Shown: positions 1-8,602 of the stretch, in pieces | Numbering within the stretch: position 1 is the first letter of the stretch | How the letters are laid out: each line of letters begins with the position of its first letter | NCBI GenBank assembly: GCA_963589785.1 | Contig: CAVAMJ010000005.1 | Location: 80,396 to 144,395 of the forward strand | Origin: SIG603 sp963589785 | GTDB lineage: Bacteria; Bacillota; Clostridia; Oscillospirales; Acutalibacteraceae | Reading direction: 5' to 3' | DNA: 64,000 bases | Notes under the pieces: model-generated | What the model was told of the DNA's origin: nothing | The model's database searches: none | Seen by the model: the letters and a program-made list of their open reading frames with translations, nothing else | Made by a program: the position numbers and the translations under genes

Positions 1-914
1 TTTATTTTGGCGAAGATGATGTCACGGAGTTATCCCCTGAAATCAGAGGTGTCGGCATGGTTTTCCAGAATTATGCGCTCTATCCGCATTTGACGGTTAT
101 GCAGAATATCTGTTTTCCGCTCGAAAACCTAAAGGGTAAGGAAAAACTTACAAAACAGCAGATGAAAGAAAAGGCACTTGATGCCGCTAAGCTTGTGCAG
201 ATCGAAGACTTCACCGACAGACTCCCAAGTGAGCTTTCCGGTGGTCAGCAGCAGAGAGTAGCGATTGCGAGAGCGCTTGTTAAAATGCCTAAGGTGCTTT
301 TGCTTGATGAGCCGCTATCGAACCTCGATGCAAGACTGAGACTGCAAACTCGAGAAGAAATCCGAAGAATTCAGCGAGAGACAAAGATAACCACTATATT
401 CGTTACGCATGATCAAGAGGAAGCCATGAGCATATCCGATATGATTGTTGTCATGAATAAGGGTGTAGTCCAGCAAATCGGCAAGCCTCAGCTTGTTTAT
501 GATGATCCTGTTAACTTATTTGTCGCAAAGTTCCTCGGTACTCCTCCGATTAATGTCTTTAACGGTCATGTTAAATCGGGTGTGCTTTATTTAGGCGATG
601 ATGCGGTGCTTAAAGTTGAGGGAGTTTCCGATAAGGAGGTTTATGTCGGAATTCGCCCCGAGGGATTTGTGCTTGACGAAAACGGCTCGATGCACTGCAA
701 ATTGAATGCAGTCGAAGTTATGGGCAGAGACACAAGTGTTGTTTCATCGCACAAAGCGGCTGTTACTTCAAGCATTCGCTCGATAATTCCGTCTGAAAGC
801 AAGACCGATTCTGCAAAGGATGATATCACATTCTCACTCAAACCGTTCAAGACATATCTTTTTGACAAAGAGAGCGAGAAAAGGATAAGCTGTAAGCTTT
901 CCGAGGTAAAATGA
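1..914 (+). CDS. Sugar ABC transporter ATP-binding protein, 5'-truncated (UgpC/MsmX-like)
   Basis: This is the cytoplasmic ATPase of a CUT1-type carbohydrate importer. The reading frame is open from base 3, so the gene begins outside the window and its Walker A motif is missing. Visible in order are the Q-loop (VFQNYALYP), the ABC signature (LSGGQQQR), Walker B (VLLLDEP), the D-loop (SNLD) and the switch histidine (FVTHD). A TOBE-like C-terminal part follows, as in sugar importers. Its stop overlaps the next start (ATGA), so it is translationally coupled to two permeases and a binding protein. The family is clear. The substrate cannot be told from sequence. Confidence 0.93.
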   Translation, partial: YFGEDDVTELSPEIRGVGMVFQNYALYPHLTVMQNICFPLENLKGKEKLTKQQMKEKALDAAKLVQIEDFTDRLPSELSGGQQQRVAIARALVKMPKVLLLDEPLSNLDARLRLQTREEIRRIQRETKITTIFVTHDQEEAMSISDMIVVMNKGVVQQIGKPQLVYDDPVNLFVAKFLGTPPINVFNGHVKSGVLYLGDDAVLKVEGVSDKEVYVGIRPEGFVLDENGSMHCKLNAVEVMGRDTSVVSSHKAAVTSSIRSIIPSESKTDSAKDDITFSLKPFKTYLFDKESEKRISCKLSEVK

Positions 915-1804
915 TGAAAAAAAGCAATCTTAAAGCTTGGCTCTATCTTTTGCCGGCAATACTTTTTCTTGGATTTTTCATGGTCTATCCGCTCATAGAT
1001 GTTCTCATTTATTCAGTGGAAGAGGGCTATAATTCCGCTTCTCAGAGCTTTTTTGGCTACGGACTTTACAATTACAGTTATGTTCTTCACGACACATATT
1101 TTTTACAGGCGGTCAAGAATACATTTATACTTGTCGTGATAACCGTTCCGCTTTCCACGCTGTTTGCTCTTTTGATTTCTCTTGCACTAAACAGCATTAC
1201 AAAGCTTAAAAATCTATTTCAGACAATTTACTTTTTGCCGTATGTAACCAATACGCTTGCAGTCGGTCTTGTTTTCATGATACTTTTCAAGAAAACAGCT
1301 TATTCTGACGGTATGGTTAATTTGCTCATCAATGCTTTCGGTGGTCAGTCTGTTGATTTTATCGACGGCCCGTACTGGGCGAAAATGTTCGTCATGTGCT
1401 TTTACACGATATGGGTAGTTCTTCCGTTCAAAATCCTCATTTTGACAAGTGCGCTTGCATCGGTGAATGAGGAATATTACAAAGCGGCAAAAGTGGACGG
1501 AGCGTCCTCTTGGACAATTTTCAGAAAGATTACACTTCCTATGATAAGCCCCATGATTTTCTATCTTGTAATCACAGGATTTATCGGAGCGTTCAAAGCA
1601 TACAGCGACGAGGTCGCACTTTTCGGAACTGACCTCAATGCGGCTGGAATGAACACCATTGTCGGATATGTTTATGATATGCTTTACGGAAACAGCGGCG
1701 GTTATCCGTCCTACGCATCGGCGGCGGCACTCATTCTTTTTGCTATTGTGCTGACTATTACCTGTATCAATCTGCTTGTAAGCAGAAAGAAAGTCCATTA
1801 TTGA
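911..1804 (+). CDS. Sugar ABC transporter permease (MalF/UgpA-like)
   Basis: Integral membrane permease of a carbohydrate importer, about 297 residues with six predicted membrane segments. The EAA loop that docks on the ATPase is visible as EEYYKAAKVDGASSW followed by LP in the C-terminal half. The ATG overlaps the stop of the ATPase gene by four bases. The next permease follows 10 bases after the stop. Length and motif are ordinary for the family. Substrate unknown. Confidence 0.93.
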   Translation: MMKKSNLKAWLYLLPAILFLGFFMVYPLIDVLIYSVEEGYNSASQSFFGYGLYNYSYVLHDTYFLQAVKNTFILVVITVPLSTLFALLISLALNSITKLKNLFQTIYFLPYVTNTLAVGLVFMILFKKTAYSDGMVNLLINAFGGQSVDFIDGPYWAKMFVMCFYTIWVVLPFKILILTSALASVNEEYYKAAKVDGASSWTIFRKITLPMISPMIFYLVITGFIGAFKAYSDEVALFGTDLNAAGMNTIVGYVYDMLYGNSGGYPSYASAAALILFAIVLTITCINLLVSRKKVHY

Positions 1805-1814
1805 GGTGAAGACT

Positions 1815-2690
1815 ATGACTGATTTAAGCGAATACAGAGCAAAAGAGCTTCACGCCAAGAGACGCAGAAAGGTATTCAAGGCAATTACCTATATCTTTCT
1901 TGCAGTGTGGGCAGTGGCGGTTCTCTTTCCGTTCTACTGGATGATACTCACCTCGATAAAAAGCTACAGCTCATACAACGCTGAGTATATTCCGCAGTTC
2001 TACACGGCAAATCCGACATATCAAAACTATGTGGACGCATTTACAAGCGTTCCTCTTGCGAGATATTTCTCAAATACCGTCATATTCACGGTTATTACAA
2101 CGACTATAATGCTTGTTGTGACGGTGCTTGCCGCATTTGCATTTTCAAGACTTGAATTCAAAGGCAAGAACCTTGTTTTCACGATATTTCTTTCTCTAAT
2201 GATGATTCCTAACGAGCTTGTGGTTATCACTAATTATCAGACGATTACCAACCTCGGCTTGAGAAATACATTTACAGGCTTGATACTTCCGTCGGTCACC
2301 TCGGTGTTTTATATTTACTTATTAAAAGAAAACTTCGAGCAAATTCCTGATGAGCTTTACAAGGCGGCAAAGGTAGACGGCACTTCTGATTTCAAATACC
2401 TGACGAGGGTAATGATTCCTATTTGCAAACCTACGATAATCACCGTGCTTATATTAAAGGTAATAGAGTGCTGGAATTCTTATGTTTGGCCAAGACTTAT
2501 TACGGACAACTCAATGTATTTCCTTGTATCAAACGGAATTCAGGAAATCCGTGAAAACGGTTTCGGACGAGAGAATGTGCCCGCAATGATGGCGGCAGTC
2601 GTTGTCATAAGCGTTCCGCTTATCGTGCTGTTCCTCATTTTCCACAAGAAAATTATGGAAGGCGTATCGAGAGGAGGCACAAAGGGATGA
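1815..2690 (+). CDS. Sugar ABC transporter permease (MalG/UgpE-like)
   Basis: Second permease of the importer, about 291 residues with six predicted membrane segments. The EAA motif ELYKAAKVDGTSD followed by IP is present. A GTG three codons upstream at 1806 is possible, but the ATG at 1815 has a GAGGTG ribosome-binding site at 1803-1808 with good spacing and is preferred. The stop overlaps the ATG of the binding-protein gene (ATGA), so the four genes form one transcript. Typical MalG-family length. Confidence 0.92.
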   Translation: MTDLSEYRAKELHAKRRRKVFKAITYIFLAVWAVAVLFPFYWMILTSIKSYSSYNAEYIPQFYTANPTYQNYVDAFTSVPLARYFSNTVIFTVITTTIMLVVTVLAAFAFSRLEFKGKNLVFTIFLSLMMIPNELVVITNYQTITNLGLRNTFTGLILPSVTSVFYIYLLKENFEQIPDELYKAAKVDGTSDFKYLTRVMIPICKPTIITVLILKVIECWNSYVWPRLITDNSMYFLVSNGIQEIRENGFGRENVPAMMAAVVVISVPLIVLFLIFHKKIMEGVSRGGTKG

Positions 2691-4285
2691 TAAAAAGACT
2701 TAAGGCGATTGTCTTAGCTTGCGTGTTGATATTCATGGCATTTAATTTCACCGCTTGTCACGGTTCAAAGGGACAGAGCGCATTCATCGTTCCGGAGGAG
2801 TTTGACGAAAGCAAAAACTATGAGATATCCTTTTGGGCAAAGAACGATACCAATAAAAATCAAACAGATATTTACAACAAAGCGATAGAAGATTTCGAGA
2901 AGCTTTATCCTAACATTAAAGTTAATCTCAAACTTTATACGGATTACAGCAAGATTTATAATGATGTTATCACTAATATCGCAACCGATACCACGCCGAA
3001 TGTGTGTATAACCTATCCCGACCATATCGCAACATATTTGACGGGCGATAATGTCGTTGTTCCCCTTGATGATTTACTTACCGATGAGAAGTACGGTTTG
3101 GGCGGTACTGAAGTCAAATTCGATTCCCCTACAAAGGACGAGATTATCCCCGAATTCTTAAACGAATGTTACATTGGCGATTCTTGTTACGCTTTGCCGT
3201 ATATGCGCTCGACTGAGGCTCTTTATATCAACAAGACCTATGTCGAAAAGCTTGGCTTCGAGATTCCCGATGTACTCACATGGGATTTTATCTGGGAGGT
3301 ATCTGAGGCGGCTATGGAACAGGATTCCGACGGAAATTATCTAGTGAACGGTCAAAAGGTTTTGATTCCTTTCATATATAAATCAACCGACAACATGATG
3401 ATTTCAATGCTCAAACAGTTGGATGGCGGTTATTCCGATTCTAACGGTGATGTTCTCATTTTCAACGATACTACAAAAGAAATTCTTGAGACAGTCGCCG
3501 AGCACGTGCAAACAGGTGCATTTTCGACATTCAAGATTTCAAGTTACCCGGCAAACTTTTTGAATGCGGGACAGTGCATTTTTGCTATTGACTCCACCGC
3601 CGGTTCTACTTGGATGGGATCTGATGCTCCGCTTTCCGATATTGCAGATGATTCCAAGGTTGACTTCGAGACAGTTGTAAGACCTATTCCGCAGTACGAT
3701 ACGGATAATCCAAAGATGATTTCACAGGGTCCCTCTGTTTGCGTGTTCAATAAAAGTGACAGCGGCGAGGTGCTCGCTTCGTGGCTTTTCACGCAGTATC
3801 TATTGAGCAATGATGTTCAGATACCTTATGCCGAGACAGAGGGCTATGTGCCCGTTACCTCAAAGGCTCAGGAAAGCGATGAATATCAAGATTATCTCAC
3901 AAAAGAGGGAGAGGACACAACTACTCACTATCAGGTTAAGATAGATGCAACAAAGCTTTTGCTTGATAATATCGAGAATACATTTGTCACACCTGTATTT
4001 AACGGTTCTGCTTCACTGAGAAGTGCGTCGGGAGAGCTTATCGAGAATGTGGCTAAGTCCGTAAGGCGAAAGCAAACGGTTGACGATGCGTTTATCGAAA
4101 ATCTCTATTCCGATGTCAGTTCTCTTTACAGACTCGACCAAATTACTGCCGTGAGCACTTCGGGAAAAGCAGATTTAGGTCCGCTTCCTACTACGGCTGT
4201 CGTGCTTTTGTCAGCACTTGGGGTAACGTGGCTTTTGATAATTTTGTATTTTGTTATCGGCAAAGTCAGAAAAAAGAAAAACTAA
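2687..4285 (+). CDS. Extracellular solute-binding lipoprotein with C-terminal membrane anchor
   Basis: Substrate-binding component of the upstream importer, 532 residues, SBP_bac_1 type. The N-terminus is a lipoprotein signal with an FTAC lipobox, so Cys24 is the likely lipidated residue. The body has the extracellular sugar-binding fold seen in UgpB-like proteins. Unusually, the last 35 residues contain a hydrophobic stretch (VVLLSALGVTWLLIILYFV) followed by basic residues, which looks like a second anchor. It is also longer than the usual 400-450 residues and is the last gene of the operon. Sugar specificity is not predictable. Confidence 0.88.
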   Translation: MIKRLKAIVLACVLIFMAFNFTACHGSKGQSAFIVPEEFDESKNYEISFWAKNDTNKNQTDIYNKAIEDFEKLYPNIKVNLKLYTDYSKIYNDVITNIATDTTPNVCITYPDHIATYLTGDNVVVPLDDLLTDEKYGLGGTEVKFDSPTKDEIIPEFLNECYIGDSCYALPYMRSTEALYINKTYVEKLGFEIPDVLTWDFIWEVSEAAMEQDSDGNYLVNGQKVLIPFIYKSTDNMMISMLKQLDGGYSDSNGDVLIFNDTTKEILETVAEHVQTGAFSTFKISSYPANFLNAGQCIFAIDSTAGSTWMGSDAPLSDIADDSKVDFETVVRPIPQYDTDNPKMISQGPSVCVFNKSDSGEVLASWLFTQYLLSNDVQIPYAETEGYVPVTSKAQESDEYQDYLTKEGEDTTTHYQVKIDATKLLLDNIENTFVTPVFNGSASLRSASGELIENVAKSVRRKQTVDDAFIENLYSDVSSLYRLDQITAVSTSGKADLGPLPTTAVVLLSALGVTWLLIILYFVIGKVRKKKN

Positions 4286-4289
4286 GTTT

Positions 4290-4320
4290 AGCGGCGGTCG
4301 CATAAGGCTGCCGCTTTTTT
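4290..4320 (+). terminator. Intrinsic terminator of the sugar ABC operon
   Basis: A GC-rich hairpin (AGCGGC at 4290-4295 pairing with GCCGCT at 4310-4315, extended by G-U pairs) runs into six T residues. It lies five bases after the binding-protein stop. Confidence 0.9.
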
Positions 4321-4390
4321 CAAGCGAAGTGTCAGTTTGTGAAATTTAATTGTTTGAAATGCCAAACTTTTGAAAAAGTTTAAATAAAGC

Positions 4391-4420
4391 TTGATTTCTC
4401 GCTTGTTTTTGTGATATATT
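4391..4420 (+). promoter_or_regulatory. Candidate sigma-A promoter for the DUF2798-like gene
   Basis: TTGATT at 4391-4396 and TATATT at 4415-4420 are separated by 18 bases. Transcription would start near 4427, giving a leader of about 98 nt that holds the hairpin described next. Confidence 0.55.
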
Positions 4421-4458
4421 AACACGAACTTAATATGGTTTTTATTGGAAACGCACAA

Positions 4459-4517
4459 TCCTCCGGGATGATAACGAACAACACATCAATTAAAATTTCG
4501 TTATCATATTAGGAGGG
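4459..4517 (+). promoter_or_regulatory. Long hairpin sequestering the Shine-Dalgarno site
   Basis: An 11-bp perfect stem (4468-4478 with 4497-4507) encloses an 18-nt loop. Outside it, CCTCC at 4460-4464 pairs with GGAGG at 4512-4516, which is the core of the ribosome-binding site for the ATG at 4525. The two helices are separated only by a short internal loop (GGG opposite ATTA). The folded RNA would hide the ribosome-binding site. The pairing is read directly from the sequence. A regulatory role (temperature, ligand or protein) is inference. Confidence 0.75.
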
Positions 4518-4524
4518 TATTTTT

Positions 4525-5004
4525 ATGCCAAAAACTAAATTTCAGGACGTAGTATTCACAGCTATTATGGCAACAATCATGGTTTACGGAATGGTTGTTT
4601 ACAATGTAGCACTCAACACAGGCAGCGTAAGCGGAATGACATTTTTAGCCGCTACTCACGAATTGCCGATCATGGTTCCGATTGCCTTTATCCTTGAGTT
4701 CTTCATTGTCGGTAAGATTGCAAGAAAGCTCGCTTTCTCTGTTATGAGACCGACAGACAGACCACAGTTCATTACATATGCTATTTCAATTTGCATTTGT
4801 TGCATCATGTGCCCAACAATGAGCCTTATCGCTACATTCCTCTTCAAGACACCGTCCTTCGGCACTTGGGTTGAGACATGGGCAATGAATTTCCCAATGG
4901 CAATTTTCTATCAGATGTTCTACTGCGGTCCGCTCGTAAGACTTATCTTCAGATGCATTTTCGAGAGAAAAGGCAAGGGCGAGAATAAGGCAGAGAATAA
5001 GTAA
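4525..5004 (+). CDS. DUF2798-like small membrane protein
   Basis: A 159-residue protein with about four hydrophobic segments (around residues 8-28, 45-68, 78-105 and 118-145) and a basic C-terminal tail ending KGENKAENK. It resembles the DUF2798 family of small integral membrane proteins found in Firmicutes, whose function is not established. It is a single-gene unit with its own promoter and terminator. The ribosome-binding site AGGAGG is strong but buried in the hairpin at 4459-4517, which implies tight translational control. Confidence 0.75.
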   Translation: MPKTKFQDVVFTAIMATIMVYGMVVYNVALNTGSVSGMTFLAATHELPIMVPIAFILEFFIVGKIARKLAFSVMRPTDRPQFITYAISICICCIMCPTMSLIATFLFKTPSFGTWVETWAMNFPMAIFYQMFYCGPLVRLIFRCIFERKGKGENKAENK

Positions 5005-5014
5005 TTTTGATTTT

Positions 5015-5050
5015 AAAGCACACGGTTTTTAGCTGTGTGCTTTTTCTTTT
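5015..5050 (+). terminator. Intrinsic terminator after the DUF2798-like gene
   Basis: AAAGCACAC at 5015-5023 pairs with GTGTGCTTT at 5035-5043, followed by a T-rich tract. Confidence 0.88.
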
Positions 5051-5110
5051 GTGTAAAAATTTGTACTAAAATTCAAAAAAGTGATAATAAAGATTTGCGA
5101 TTATTAACCT

Positions 5111-5138
5111 TGATTTTTATTTTGAATGTTATATAATA
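5111..5138 (+). promoter_or_regulatory. Candidate sigma-A promoter of the small lipoprotein gene
   Basis: TTGATT at 5111-5116 and a perfect TATAAT at 5133-5138 with a 16-base spacer. The lipoprotein start lies about 40 bases beyond the expected transcription start. Confidence 0.6.
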
Positions 5139-5185
5139 AATTATGGCAAAAATGCCAAATAAATATATTTTTGGAGAAAAGAAAA

Positions 5186-5989
5186 ATGAAAAGATTTTTA
5201 GCAGTTCTGACAGTTCTTTCTCTCGCATTCGCTATGACAGCTTGCTCAAGCAGTGATTCTTCTTCAAGCACAGCATCAAGCGAGGCTTCCACAGAGAGCA
5301 GTGAGGCAGTTTCTTCTGAGGCTTCTTCCGAGGCAGAGAGCAGCGAGGCTAGTGATGTAGCAGTTATGACATATGATGAGTATGTTGCAGCTGAGCTCGA
5401 CACAGAGGTTTGCGTTGAGACTTACGTTCAGGCTAAGCAGTCCTGGTGGGAGGACAAGGCTACTGTTTACACTCAGGATGAGAACGGTGCTTATTTCCTT
5501 TACAACATGGCTTGCTCTGAGGAAGACTATGATAAGCTCACAGTCGGCACAAAGATTCGTGTAACAGGCTACAAGTCCGAGTGGTCAGGCGAGGTTGAAA
5601 TCACAGACGCTACATTCGAGATCATTGACGGTAACTATGTTGCTGAGCCGGTTGACGTAACAGATCTTCTTGGCAAGGACGAGCTCATCGACCACCAGAA
5701 CCAGCTTGTTTCCTTCACAGGACTCACAGTTGAGGCTGCTGACGAGAGCGGTGCCGCTTACCTCTACAACTATGACGGTTCCGGTACAGACGGTGACGAC
5801 CTTTACTTCAACGTTTCTAAGGACGGCGAGACATATACATTCACAGTTGAGTCTTATCTCTGCGATAACACAACAGATGTATACAAGGCTGTTAAGGAGC
5901 TTAAGGTTGGCGATACTGTTGACCTCGAAGGTTTCCTTTACTGGTATGACGGTGTAAACCCACACATCACTTCTGTCACAGTTAAATAA
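5186..5989 (+). CDS. Secreted lipoprotein with two similar beta-rich (OB-like) modules
   Basis: Predicted lipoprotein of 267 residues. The ATG at 5186 is chosen because GGAG lies just upstream and it begins directly with a signal peptide ending in a MTAC lipobox. A Ser/Glu/Ala linker of about 35 residues follows. Then come two modules with a shared pattern: an initial phrase such as ELDTEVCVETYV or HQNQLVSFTGLTV, a tyrosine-rich strand (YFLYN, AYLYNY), and a VGTKIRVTGY or VGDTVDLEGF turn. The pattern resembles OB-fold nucleic-acid or ligand-binding domains, but I recognise no named family. No neighbour suggests a role. Function unknown. Confidence 0.75.
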   Translation: MKRFLAVLTVLSLAFAMTACSSSDSSSSTASSEASTESSEAVSSEASSEAESSEASDVAVMTYDEYVAAELDTEVCVETYVQAKQSWWEDKATVYTQDENGAYFLYNMACSEEDYDKLTVGTKIRVTGYKSEWSGEVEITDATFEIIDGNYVAEPVDVTDLLGKDELIDHQNQLVSFTGLTVEAADESGAAYLYNYDGSGTDGDDLYFNVSKDGETYTFTVESYLCDNTTDVYKAVKELKVGDTVDLEGFLYWYDGVNPHITSVTVK

Positions 5990-6006
5990 TCATTTAGCTT
6001 AAAACT

Positions 6007-6038
6007 AAAGCGAGGAAGTTAAATTCTTCCTCGCTTTT
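6007..6038. terminator. Bidirectional terminator between the lipoprotein gene and trpA
   Basis: A perfect 12-bp stem (AAAGCGAGGAAG at 6007-6018 with its complement at 6026-6037) has T-rich tracts on both strands. It serves the convergent lipoprotein gene and the trp operon. Confidence 0.9.
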
Positions 6039-6053
6039 CTTTTATGTTTAAAA

Positions 6054-6824
6054 TTACCTTAAGGCGTCCTTCATAGATTTCACGTACTCTCCGACATATT
6101 TAGGAGACTCTTTGCCGTATTTCTCTATAATTTTAATGATAGCCGAACCGACTATTGCGCCGTCTGAAATATCCGCCATCTTTTTAGCCTGTTCAGGTGT
6201 TGAAATGCCAAAACCTATTGCACACGGAACGCTTGAATATTCTCTTACAACCTTAACGATAGACTCGAGGTCGGTTTTGATTTCGCTTCTTGTTCCTGTT
6301 ACACCGAGACTCGATACGATATAGTTAAAACCTTCTGCTTCCTTAGCTATCATTGCAATTCTGTTTTCTGATGTCGGAGCAATAAGGGAAATGAGATCAA
6401 CTCCATACTTGTGGCAAATAGGGGAGAATTCATCCTTTTCTTCATACGGCAAATCGGGAAGAATAAGCCCGTCTATTCCGATTTCCTTGCATGTGCCGAT
6501 GAATTTTTCAGCTCCGTAAGAGAACACTACATTTGCATAGGTCATAAATACCATTGGTATCTTTACATCCTCACGGAGTTCCTTAACAAAATCGAAAATC
6601 TTGTCAGTTGTAACACCGCCGCTAAGTGCTCTGATATTTGCTCCTTGAATTACCGGGCCTTCGGCAGTTGGATCTGAAAAAGGTATTCCGAGTTCTATCA
6701 AATCAGCACCGTTTTTTTCAGCCTCACGGACAGCTGCCGCAGAAGTTTCGAGGTCTGGATCTCCGCAAGTTATGAATGCGATAAAAGCCTTTTTGTTTTC
6801 GAACGCTTTATATATATTACTCAT
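6054..6824 (-). CDS. trpA: Tryptophan synthase alpha subunit
   Basis: Cleaves indole-3-glycerol phosphate to indole and glyceraldehyde-3-phosphate in the cytoplasmic TrpAB complex. About 256 residues, TIM-barrel family length. The ATG at 6824 is chosen over an upstream in-frame start because AGAGGAG precedes it and it overlaps the trpB stop by 8 bases. The catalytic Glu sits in ELGIPFSDP. The next conserved acidic position, Asp in the classical ADGP motif, is Glu here (TAEGP). GSAIIKIIEK near the C-terminus is the usual phosphate-binding region. Last gene of trpEGDCFBA. Confidence 0.96.
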   Translation of the reverse strand: MSNIYKAFENKKAFIAFITCGDPDLETSAAAVREAEKNGADLIELGIPFSDPTAEGPVIQGANIRALSGGVTTDKIFDFVKELREDVKIPMVFMTYANVVFSYGAEKFIGTCKEIGIDGLILPDLPYEEKDEFSPICHKYGVDLISLIAPTSENRIAMIAKEAEGFNYIVSSLGVTGTRSEIKTDLESIVKVVREYSSVPCAIGFGISTPEQAKKMADISDGAIVGSAIIKIIEKYGKESPKYVGEYVKSMKDALR

Positions 6825-8007
6825 AAATATCTTCTCCTCTGTAACGTGCGATAGCGGCACAGTCTTTATCGCCTCTGCCTGAAATTGTGATAACGATAAT
6901 TTTATCCTTGTCCATGGTTGGCGCTAATTTCTTTGCATAAGCTACGGCATGGGCTGATTCGATTGCGGGAATAATTCCCTCAGTCTTTGCCAAATACTCG
7001 AATGCATCAACAGCCTCATCATCTGTAATCGGCACATAGGTTGCTCTGCCGCTGTCGTGCAAATATGCGTGTTCAGGGCCAACACCCGGGTAATCAAGTC
7101 CGGCGGAAATTGAATAAACGGGAGCAATCTGACCGTATTTATCCTGGCAGAAATAGGATTTCATACCGTGGAAAATACCGAGCTTTCCTGTTGCGATAGT
7201 TGCGGCTGTTTCAAATGTGTCTATTCCTCTGCCAGCCGCTTCACAGCCGATGAGTGCCACATCTTTATCTTCGATGAAATTGTAGAATGTGCCGATAGCA
7301 TTAGAACCGCCGCCGACACAAGCGATAACGGCATCGGGAAGTCTGCCTTCCTTTTCGAGAATTTGCTCCTTGATTTCCTTTGAAATTACAGCCTGAAAAT
7401 CACGAACGATTGTTGGGAACGGGTGAGGACCCATAACAGAGCCTAAGCAGTAATGAGTGTCGCTGATTCTTGAAGTCCATTCTCTCATTGCCTCGGAAAC
7501 TGCGTCCTTTAGGGTTGCTGTTCCCGTTTTGACGGGTACAACCTCTGCGCCCAAAAGTCTCATGCGATAGACATTAAGTGCTTGGCGGATTGTGTCCTCT
7601 TCACCCATGAAAACAACACATTCCATACCCATGAGTGCGGCGGCAGTAGCGGTAGCAACGCCGTGCTGACCTGCTCCGGTCTCTGCGATAAGTCTTGTTT
7701 TGCCCATTTTCTTGGCTAATAGTGCTTGACCGAGAACGTTGTTAATTTTATGAGCGCCCGTGTGGTTTAAGTCCTCGCGTTTAAGATAAATCTTAGCACC
7801 GCCGAGATCCTTTGTCATTTTCTCTGCGTAGTAAAGTCTTGACGGTCTACCGGCATATTCGTTTAAAAGTTCCGTCAATTCTCTGTTGAATTCGGGGTCG
7901 CTTTTGTAGTGATTATATGCTTCTTCAAGCTCTATAACGGCATTCATAAGAGTTTCGGGGATATATTGTCCGCCGTGAATACCGAATCTTCCGTTTGGAT
8001 TAGTCAT
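6817..8007 (-). CDS. trpB: Tryptophan synthase beta subunit
   Basis: PLP enzyme joining indole to serine to make tryptophan. About 396 residues. The PLP lysine is in HTGAHKINN (Lys87 counting from the chosen ATG), catalytic Glu109 is in LIAETGAGQHG, and the phosphate-binding glycine loop is CVGGGSNAIG. The ATG at 8007 is chosen because AGGAAAGG precedes it and the sequence starts at the usual family N-terminus. It overlaps the trpF stop by 8 bases and is itself overlapped by trpA, so the subunits are translationally coupled. Ordinary TrpB1 form. Confidence 0.97.
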   Translation of the reverse strand: MTNPNGRFGIHGGQYIPETLMNAVIELEEAYNHYKSDPEFNRELTELLNEYAGRPSRLYYAEKMTKDLGGAKIYLKREDLNHTGAHKINNVLGQALLAKKMGKTRLIAETGAGQHGVATATAAALMGMECVVFMGEEDTIRQALNVYRMRLLGAEVVPVKTGTATLKDAVSEAMREWTSRISDTHYCLGSVMGPHPFPTIVRDFQAVISKEIKEQILEKEGRLPDAVIACVGGGSNAIGTFYNFIEDKDVALIGCEAAGRGIDTFETAATIATGKLGIFHGMKSYFCQDKYGQIAPVYSISAGLDYPGVGPEHAYLHDSGRATYVPITDDEAVDAFEYLAKTEGIIPAIESAHAVAYAKKLAPTMDKDKIIVITISGRGDKDCAAIARYRGEDIYE

Positions 8008-8602
8008 ATTTTTTTCCTTTCCTGATAAAATCAGCCATTTTCTTTTTATCTTTAATTCCGTTTGTTTCAATTCCTGAGCTTACATCAAGCGCATAGGGGT
8101 GAAGTGTTTTTACGGCTTCTTCTGCGTTTTGGGGAGAAAGTCCCCCAGCCAAGAAATAATCTCGTTCGATATTTTCAATCAGTGACCAATTAAAAGCCTG
8201 TCCCGTGCCGGCCCCCGAATCGAGCAAAACATAATCAGCAGTGCTGTTTTGAGCCGCTTTGATGTCGTTTTCGCTTTTTATTTTGAATGCTTTAATAACT
8301 GGCTTGTGTGTTAATTCTTTTAGTTTTGTGATAAAATCATCGTCTTCGTCACCGTGAAGCTGTGCAATGTCAATGGTGTTTTCATTTAATAGCTTTGCTA
8401 TATTCTCAAGGCTTTCATTTACAAAAACTCCGACAGCTAAAATGTTCGGGTCAAGCTTTTGCTTAAGCAGCTTTGCTTTTTGAGTGCTAATATAACGCTT
8501 GCTTTTTTCTGCAAAAACAAATCCTATGAAGTCGGGCTTAAGTTCATTTGCAGCTTCAATATCTTCGATTCTTGTTAAACCGCACAGCTTAATTTTACTC
8601 AT
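8000..8602 (-). CDS. trpF: Phosphoribosylanthranilate isomerase
   Basis: Isomerises N-(5'-phosphoribosyl)anthranilate to the carboxyphenylamino deoxyribulose phosphate. 200 residues, TIM barrel. It starts KLCGLTR with the catalytic cysteine at residue 7 and has the general-acid aspartate in YVLLDSGAG. The C-terminal LDVSSGIET phosphate-binding loop is intact. It overlaps trpC upstream and trpB downstream by 8 bases each. It is a separate gene rather than a TrpC-TrpF fusion. Confidence 0.96.
   Translation of the reverse strand: MSKIKLCGLTRIEDIEAANELKPDFIGFVFAEKSKRYISTQKAKLLKQKLDPNILAVGVFVNESLENIAKLLNENTIDIAQLHGDEDDDFITKLKELTHKPVIKAFKIKSENDIKAAQNSTADYVLLDSGAGTGQAFNWSLIENIERDYFLAGGLSPQNAEEAVKTLHPYALDVSSGIETNGIKDKKKMADFIRKGKKYD

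Noticed and set aside
1214..1798. A 194-codon open frame opposite the first sugar permease
   Set aside because: It overlaps a clear MalF-type gene throughout and shows no protein-like pattern.
5235..5350. Ser/Glu codon repeats in the lipoprotein as a tandem DNA repeat
   Set aside because: It is a low-complexity linker after the lipobox, also seen in the other lipoproteins here, without a fixed DNA repeat unit.
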